Positions 56,621-64,000 of a DNA stretch of 64,000 bases are shown in pieces. The position numbers and the translations under genes are program-made. The notes beneath the pieces are model-generated. The model was not told the DNA's origin. It searched no databases and worked only from the letters and a program-made list of their open reading frames with translations. How positions within the stretch are numbered: the first letter of the stretch is position 1; the number at the start of each line of letters is the position of its first letter. This DNA comes from Costus lasius. Taxonomy: Eukaryota; Streptophyta; Magnoliopsida; Zingiberales; Costaceae. The stretch spans positions 29,763,501 through 29,827,500 of the forward strand of contig CM050446.2 of NCBI GenBank assembly GCA_027563935.2, read 5' to 3'.

Positions 56621-58507
56621 TGATCACTCTAAATTTCATAGTGTTTTTCATACTTATTTGGTTGTCTTTTGAACTATAATCTTACTCTTTTGCTTTGTTT
56701 TAATACTTTTTTTACCAAATGCTTCGGAATCTACACCATATTTGGTTTTTGATCAATTTCAGGTAAAAAGGCACTATTTTGAGGCATTTTTGAGCAAAAT
56801 CAAATACATGGAAGAGTTACCATCATCAAGAGGAGTCCATATAACAAATTTCACGGAAATCAGAGCAAAAGACCAAAATACGGCAGTACCGTAATATATA
56901 TTACGATACCGTATTATGGTACAATACCGTAATATCGGAGCACCTGCCGTATTTTGGTGAATTTTCAAATCAGAGAATTGTCTTCATTTTATGGCACCGC
57001 CATAAAGCATTACACTGCCGTAATTTGGATCGCTTCAGAATAGAGACACTTGCCGAAATTACGGCACTGCCGTAAACTGTTCCACGTGTCGTATTTCCCA
57101 GGCGATTCAGACCAGAGAACTTGTTCGATTTTATGGCATGGTTGAGAAGCATTTTACGGGCCATAATTTGACACAGGGTTCACAAAACCAAAATACGGCA
57201 CTGCCGTAAAATATTTTACGGCCGTAATTTCCATTCAAAAACGTGATTTTTACGAAGCCGAAACTTGCGCGGACCATATCTTTTGATCCAGACCTCCAAA
57301 TTGAGATCCAATAGATGCTGTGGACTCGTCTTTAGGAAGAGAAGACACACAAAGTAAATGGACGAATTTTTATCCAGTATTGAGGGAGCAAATGACAGAG
57401 GGGCGAAATTGCTAGGGTTCATCAGTTCTCAGCCTACAGACCACCTTCGGCCACAAAATGTGACAGAGAGCTTCGCCTGGTGAAGGAGAACATGCATCTA
57501 AAGTTTCAAAGCAAAAGGATTCCGACTAGAGGAGAAATCAATGAAACAGCAGTGACAGTGCTGTTCTAGGCACATTACAGCACTATTTTGTAACTCTTCT
57601 CATCTTCTTTTCGATTCCTATTCATACAGAAATATGTTTTGTTGTTATTCCTTCATCATGGTAAATTAATCTTTCTTTGGGACATGGGGGGTGTAATCTC
57701 TTTGTTTCTTAATGACTAGAAAATCCTAATTTTGTCAAACTAATTTTATTATGATAATTTTACTTTTGTGATTAATTGCTCTTTAATTCTCCTTAGTTTT
57801 ATAAATATCAGCATATTTTAGAATTTTGCAAAATAGACTGAGAAGTTGATTGCTTGAATTTCGGAACCCTAGGAATTATCGAGTTTGGAATTATCGTAAG
57901 AGATTAGGTTGTTCTTCGAATGCTAATTCTTAGAGAAATTTAATGCCTTGTTGATTGTATGATTGTTTGAATTGAGTTAATATTTTAGACTTGATTTGAT
58001 GCTGCAAGAGATTGAGTATCGAGTCATTAGAGAACCTTGAGTAAAACTTGTGTTGAGACTCTGATGCGCGAGAGTGATCTTGAGTTTCTACTTGAGGTTG
58101 TCAACTTTAGAATTCGGATGCACGAGAGTGATCCTTGAGTTCTTAGTTGATGCTTTACCTATTTACAGCATTGAATAGGTCTTGCACGAGAGTGAAGATC
58201 GGTTCTTTGTAGGACTGTTTACGCGAGAGCGAAACAATTTATTTATGAGGTAAACTATACCTTTATCATGATAAAATTGGATTGACAAACACTTATCTTA
58301 ATCTAGCTATTAGAAATTAAAGTAGATGAACCCCTAGTCCCGATCCCTTCTTTGATATTTTCTCGGTGTTCTTTTCGATAGTTTGATTCACTATTTTCCG
58401 ATTGCCAAGCTAGCGAGAAATTAATTATTCAGTACTTAGCAACAAGGTCTTTGTGGTTCGATGTCTATTTTATTACTTTGAGTATCCATGCACTTGCGGA
58501 CACAACA
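56621..58507 (+). mobile_element. Solo LTR, family Y
   Basis: 1,887 bp, TGATCACTC to GGACACAACA, with CTAAT duplicated at 56616-56620 and 58508-58512, inserted in the copia3 LTR. It is collinear with the LTR at 9495-11396. Confidence 0.9.
56878..57225 (+). repeat. U3 array of paired inverted motifs, family Y
   Basis: Repeated TACGGCACTGCCGTAAA and its partners (TACGGCAGTACCGTA, ACCGTAATAT, TTTTACGGCCGTAATTT) in units of similar length to 9749-10158, more decayed in the middle. Confidence 0.8.
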
Positions 58508-59941
58508 CTAATCCATACCATATGAGGTAATTATTCCATCCATGCACTTAGACCTAGTCAATGCATGATGAAAGTTTGCCTAATGTGTCATGGGTGCAAA
58601 TCCTAATTTAATTAGGACTCTAATTATGTAAATAATCAGCCGACTTGCACCCAACACCTTCCAATTAATATTTCAAGTGATTAAATCAAATCCAATCTCT
58701 ATCAATCACTTGGAAGATACCAATCATTGCCAAATGCGCCACTCCTAATCCAATTAGGAGTTCTCATGCGCTTATGCCAACAATTATTCCCTATTATACC
58801 CTTTAGCCCATTTATCTCTTCATTACAATTTATTAGCAAGCCCCATTGAGTAATGGGCCGAGCCCAAACTTCATTATGCATGTTAACCAAGTCATGGGAT
58901 CCAATCCAATATAACCCAAGGTCAAATGAGGCTAACTATGGTTAATTTTTGGTCAATATGCAAAACAATGAAGTTTGGCTCCAATAAGCTTCTTCCACCT
59001 CATCAGGCACATTGGCGCAGATGAAATCTCTCAAATAGATCTGAGTTTTCCATTAACTCGTTCATATGGCTACCCGATCAAAACGAGAACTTGAGTATCA
59101 AGGTGTGTGACCCTGTAGGTTCCTCTGACATTAGCAGTGATGAACTTAGGTCATCACAAGTAGTGAGTGACACCTAGCAGTGCGTCATTGCTACCCAAGT
59201 CTTCGGAATTGATATCAACATCGACATCCTCGTCATTGCAACAAGGTACCAATGCATTACAGTCCCTTTGCCAAACTGATATCCGATTGGACAACTGTGT
59301 CACCATTTGTTTTCACCCAATCTTATGGTCATGACTAAATCAGGTTCTCACCTAGGTACGGCCATACACTTTTAGTCAAAGAACCATAGGGGGGCTCCAT
59401 GGATATCAAGCTTCCCATTGGAAGGGGCAAATCCTATATCTGTCCATTGATCTTCTCATATGGATCATTACATACTCAATGACAACCGTTATGACCTCCT
59501 AACTATGATGAGATGCTAGGTTGTATCAAAGCATATCCCTAACCATATGGAAGAGTCAATGACCTCAAGTCAAAGGATCAATGCATCTCCTGTCACTTGT
59601 GACGTTAACTTATGACACCAAGTTAGAGCCTCACACCGGGTCGATCCAGTATACCGACCATTGATATACCCATATGCCTGCGTTAGCACCTTGTGCCTAA
59701 CTAGCACATATACCAGTCTCACATGTACCAGAGGTATCCCATATCCACTCAGGTACTTGACTGGGGATAGAATTTCAGCACATACAATTTGTCTCTAGGG
59801 ATATTATTATGTAAGTACATAATCACAGATGTAAACAAAGCATAATAATGACAATGCTAGAATGATATATATATAAGATATCAATGTCAAATAGTGCATA
59901 AGATAGACCAACAACTGGTCCTAAGGGCATATACACTAACA

Positions 59942-60103
59942 GGGCCAACCTGATTGTTTTCATGTCAATATCTACAAACATCTCGACAACACCTCTATCT
60001 CCAAAACAAGGTGGAAGCGCATGAGGATGTGTTTGGATCTTAGGTGACACTGTTGTATCGTAAGGTAACACTACAAGTATGACACGCATGTACCTTGGAC
60101 TAA
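59942..60103 (-). other. Ty3 family B' leader fragment
   Basis: Sequence downstream (minus) of the primer site. Its first 40 bp match the leader after the primer site at 30303. Copia3 inserted into it at 59941. Confidence 0.75.
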
Positions 60104-60121
60104 TCCTCGGTAACGGTGCCA
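60104..60121 (-). other. Primer-binding site, tRNA-Asp
   Basis: TGGCACCGTTACCGAGGA on the minus strand, 15 of 18 matches to the tRNA-Asp site. Confidence 0.82.
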
Positions 60122-60130
60122 AAAACTTAT

Positions 60131-62139
60131 TGTTATCCCACAAGTGCACGGGTACACGAAGTAATAAAGAAAGTATCGAATCCACAGGGACCTACGTTGT
60201 CAAGTACTAAATAATTGATTTTTCGCTATCTAGGCAATCAAATGAAAGTTAAGCAAATATCACAAACACACAAAAGAAAACTGTTAGAGAGAGAGAGCTG
60301 GGACTAGGGTTTCGTTCACTTAACTCTTATGACTAGATATGAATAAGGATTTCGTCGGTTTAATTTTATCATGATGAAGATACGATTTACCTAATAAAAG
60401 ATTGTTTCACTCTCGTGCAAACAATCACGTAGGGATTTATCTTCGCTTTTGCACAAGATTTGTCCCAACGTTGAAGATAAGCAAATTATCAATCTATGAA
60501 ATCAACGATCACTTTCGTGCATCCGAATTCTAGGTTGACAATCTCTAGCGGAAACTCAAGGATCACTTTTGTGCATCCAAGCCTCGACACTAGTTTTACT
60601 CATAGATCTCCAACGTTCCGATCCTCACTTTCGTGCAAGATCTCCATGTTTGACAAACAAACTCGATCTATAGATTCATGTTATAATTATGGCAATAATT
60701 ATACTAGAACATATCAAGTTGAATCAAACCTAAGGAAGGGTTCCTAACATGCAATTCTAGGGTTCCAAATTCTCAAGCAATTACCTTTCGGTCTCTAGCG
60801 AAAATTCTAAGAACATAATTAATAACATGAATTTAAAGAGAGTCTAAGCACAATTATCACAAGAGCAAAATCATCATGTTAAGATTAAAAGCAACGAAAT
60901 ATATAAAAATCAGTTATCTAGTCATTGGAAATTAAGTGAATTACTCCCCCATGTCCCAAGAGTAATTTAAGCCAGCATGATGAAGGAAATACAATATTCC
61001 ATAATTTCAGAAAATTGAAAATCAACAAAAGGAAGAGTTTTTAGAAAATACGGCACGACTGTGAAGTATTTCACAGCCGTATTTTGCAAAAGAAGGCGTG
61101 AATAGTGGTGGCGATCCTTCTTCCTCTGATTTCTCCTCCAATTTGTCTCCTTTCGATCTGAAACTTCTGGCACGTCGTCTCCTTCACCAGGTGATGCTTC
61201 AGTAGAAGGATCACAGCCAGAGATCGTTTAGATCGAGCGCGGTGGCGAAACCCTAGGCGGTGGCATGTACTCTGAATTCTCCCTCGACAGTTAACCAAGT
61301 TTGGGGCTTTTGGTGTCTCACTAATCCTCTCCTCCAAAGCTCTCTTTTTGCTTCTTACGGCTTTGAATATAAAGCCCTGGATCGCCCACAAGAATCTCCG
61401 CAAAGATCGGGCGTGAAGATTGACCTGGGAATCACGTTCAAACACCGTAATACAGCAGTGTGTATCTTACGACACTGCAGTAATATCCATCGATCGTTCT
61501 ATTCTGAAATTGCTAGAAAATATGGCACTGTAATTTTGTTTACGGCAGTGCCGTAAAATCGGTTGAACTCTCTAGTCGGATTCGTTGGGGAAATACGGCC
61601 CGTGTAATTCTTTACGGCAGTGCCGTAATTTTAGGGCAACTTTCTGTTCTGAAGATGCTTCAAAATACAGCCCGTAAACTGGGTTACGGCAGTGCCGTAA
61701 TTTCGGCAAAAGTCTCTGTTCAGAAAGTGCCCCAAAATACCGCCGTGTAAATCCTTACAGCGGTGCCGTATTTTCGCGAAAACCTTATGTTTGGAAAATC
61801 ACCAAAATACGGCCGTGATTTCGATAATACGGTAGCCGTGAAAAATACGGTACCATAAAATCCCTTACGACACTGCCATATTTTGGGTTCCTTGCCTCGA
61901 TTTGCGTGAAATTTCTTGGGTGACTTCTTCTTGATGATGAGAACTCTTCGATATATTTGATTTTGCTTGAAAACGCCTAAAATAGTGCCTTTTTGCCTGA
62001 AAAACATGAAAAACCAAAATAGAAGTAGACTTTGCAATATTTGATAGATTCAGCATAAAAACAAGTAAAAAGATCCTTGATTTAGCATGAAAAGGTATCT
62101 AAAATGATGCAAAATATACTACATATTTCAGTGTCATCA
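60131..62139 (-). repeat. Ty3 LTR, family B'
   Basis: 2,009 bp reading (minus) TGATGACACTG to GGGATAACA. Upstream on the minus strand lies a pol 3' spacer and downstream a primer site, so the same LTR ends one element copy and starts another. Confidence 0.85.
61440..61870 (-). repeat. U3 array of paired inverted motifs, family B'
   Basis: On the plus strand TTACGGCAGTGCCGTAA recurs near 61545, 61612 and 61685, with weaker copies near 61460, 61755 and 61865, each paired with an AAATACGGCC/CGTGTAA half-site. Spacing is about 70-85 bp. Confidence 0.83.
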
Positions 62140-63329
62140 AACACATAAGGCTCAAACCTTGCTTGTCCTCAAGCAAAAATCAGAATTTGAAATCAAAATT
62201 TGATTGAAAGAATAACCTTTTCATGCTCAATAAATTTCTAAAATACAACTTGTCGATGAAAAATTCTATCAATTGATTTATAAAATTTCTAATAAACATA
62301 TCATTCTTAGAACTCAACCCTCTAGATTCATAATTCAATCAAATAAAACTTTGCAACATGTACAATAAATAGAATTTTCAATCTCATGATTTCACCCAAT
62401 TTTTAGTTCAAATCTATCATGCTTTTGTTTACAGGAATAAGATTTCCAAGATCTTTTTCCACTCATATCAATTTTCTTTTGGCATCATTCACATTCTCTA
62501 ACTCGATTACCACCTTTTTTTCGGGTGGCGAGATTAGAGTGCATAGATCACATAATCAATGCAATGGAACTCATATCCTCTAATTTGGAAAGAATTTACT
62601 AAGGACAGTGGAGTTTATGTGAAATGATTTTTTTCTCATGGCATGTACCCATATAGATACATACTTTTTCTATTTATTACTTCAACCCATGACCTTCGGT
62701 ACCACTGCGCTTTCCCACAGTGCCAAGTAGGGGAGTCCTCACCTTTATTTTGTGGATCTTGGATTCTTATTTCCCAACAAATAACATGAATAGACTAAAC
62801 ATCTACTAGGTTGATCAATTAATCTCAATTCATAAATCATACTTATATACTCATTTTATTCAAAAGAAAAGTTTCACTTTTAGATTTTATTCTTCAAACA
62901 ATACATCCATCTAAAATTTCATGCATCAACTAATTTCATGTTTCAATAGACGAATATGTATTGAAGAAATAAATCTAACATGATGGGGTTATATCTCTAA
63001 TCATGGATTTGAGTTCGTTCATCATCAAAAATCATCAATCACATCTCAAAACATGACCACATATCACATTAATCACAATATTTTTATGTAGATGAAGTAG
63101 TGGTGGTAGACACAAAAATAAGAGTCAATGATGAAATCCAAAAGGTGAATGGAAGGGGATACTTACAAAATTTTGTCACCCCTATGAGTTGAGTCTTCTT
63201 CCTCTCCATTCTTCTTCTTAAAGATAAAAATTTATGCTAAGGTTAAACTAAGATAAAAGTAAATTAAAGAAAGTGAACTAAAGTTAGAAAGCTTGGGTTG
63301 CCTCCCAAGAAGCGCTAATTTAAAGGTCT
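62140..63329 (-). other. 3' spacer of the family B' element
   Basis: Non-coding spacer between pol and LTR. On the minus strand it starts with AGCGCTTCTTGGGAGGCAAC, contains CTCCCCTACTTGGCACTGT, and ends GAGGACAAGCAAGGTTTGAG near the LTR, a block common in plant Athila/Tat elements. Confidence 0.75.
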
Positions 63330-64000
63330 TTAGCTTGACCCTTTAACACTCAGATTTGATAGTGGTTCATCCAAATAAAAACTCTCCCTTTCTTCAACTC
63401 GCTCTTCTTGATAATAGTGTTTAAGTCTCTGACCATTAACCTTGAATTCTCCTGTTTCTTCACTCCATATATCCACGGCTCCGTAAGGATAGACTTTATT
63501 TACTTGAAAAGGCCCAGACCATTGAGACTTAAGTTTTCCAGGAAAAAGTCTCAATCTAGAATTGAATAAAAGAACAAAGTCACCTGGTTGGAAATCCCTT
63601 CTAAAAATATGCCGATCATGCCATCTTTTGGTTCTTTCCTTATAAATTTTTGCATTTTCATAAGCTGAAATTCTGATCTCCTCCAACTCATTCAACTGTA
63701 ATCTTCTTTTTTCTCCCACATTCTTTAAATCAAGGTCCCATGAAATCAATTCCCCAAACATCAAATATCTCAACCTCAAGAATATTAGACAGCGGCATCT
63801 CATGTCTTCTGTTAATGTTGCCTATCCTCTGACACCTATCACAGGATAAAACAAGCTTTCTAGCATCTTTAAATATTGTGGGCCAATAAAATCCTGATTG
63901 CAACACTTTGAAGGCAGTCTTCTCGGCACTGGCATGCCCACCATAAGAAGATCCATGGCATTGGAATAGTATGTCTGCAACTTCCTTTTCGGGTACACAT
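63330..64000 (-). pseudogene. Athila/Tat integrase lacking the catalytic core
   Basis: From the right edge, minus strand: the zinc domain CHGSSYGGHASAEKTAFKVL, then FYWPTIFKDARKLVLSCDRC, and [10 protein letters not shown] at the start of the core (first Asp). At about 63735 it jumps to [18 protein letters not shown], the region just after the core, with a frame change; so the second Asp and the Glu are gone. The C-terminal part 63730-63330 stays open: [72 protein letters not shown]. The rest of pol lies outside the window. Confidence 0.88.

Larger units (their letters stand above)
50006..59941 (-). repeat. Copia3 5' LTR (LTR-X) with two nested elements
   Basis: LTR-X sequence occupies 50006-50194, 56569-56620 and 58508-59941. 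The gaps are the Ty3 element 50195-56568 and the solo LTR 56621-58507. The sum, about 1.68 kb, is some 0.4 kb short of a full LTR-X. The missing part lies at the left Ty3 junction, where that element's LTR is also truncated. It starts (minus) TGTTAGTGTATATGCCC at 59941. Confidence 0.82.

Overview
The window is nuclear DNA from a flowering plant. The one host gene has a GC-rich first exon beside AT-rich flanks, which suggests a monocot; that is an inference, and I cannot name the species. There is one recognisable host gene at the left end. From about 4.6 kb to the right edge almost everything is LTR retrotransposon sequence, nested inside itself and mostly broken. I saw no tRNA or rRNA genes and no CRISPR array.

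Left end (1-4.6 kb): two MITEs (522-651 and 1507-1916), a two-exon minus-strand gene for a DUF1685-type protein (exon 1 2853-3210, exon 2 2319-2467), and a decayed 42-bp minisatellite. From 4.6 to 9.1 kb lies an old Ty1/copia pseudogene. It is split cleanly by a 3.05-kb non-autonomous LTR element that carries only gag-like sequence (TSD GTAGT).

9.5-19.5 kb: a Ty3 Athila/Tat-type element with a full 5' LTR, a tRNA-Asp primer site and gag-protease but no RT, RNase H or integrase; LTR scraps; then a second Ty3 element reduced to a 5' LTR and gag.

19.5-60 kb: a Russian doll of one minus-strand copia family, called LTR-X here (LTR about 2.1 kb, TGTTGG...CAACA, initiator-Met primer site). Copia1 (25196-36095, TSD CCCTT) lies inside copia2 (about 21.15-42.23 kb), which lies inside copia3 (42.23-59.94 kb), which lies inside a Ty3 element whose remains run to the right edge. 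Other elements have jumped into these copies: a Ty3 LTR plus primer site (TSD ATACA), solo LTRs with TSDs CTCAG, ATATC and CTAAT, a solo LTR-X, and a Ty3 element without RT whose two LTRs are nearly identical. The left edge of the nest, 19.5-22.7 kb, is an inverted repeat with mosaic junctions.

60-64 kb: minus-strand Ty3 LTR, 3' spacer and an integrase that has lost its catalytic core.

Two themes stand out. First, nearly every pol region here carries a different internal deletion, so none looks autonomous. Second, three Ty3-type LTR families with unrelated sequences share one architecture near the start of U3: an array of units about 66-81 bp long, each holding short inverted motifs (TACGGCA/TGCCGTA, ACACGGCC/GGCCGTGT, or GTGAACAC/GTGTTCAC). 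Percent identities given here are by-eye estimates.
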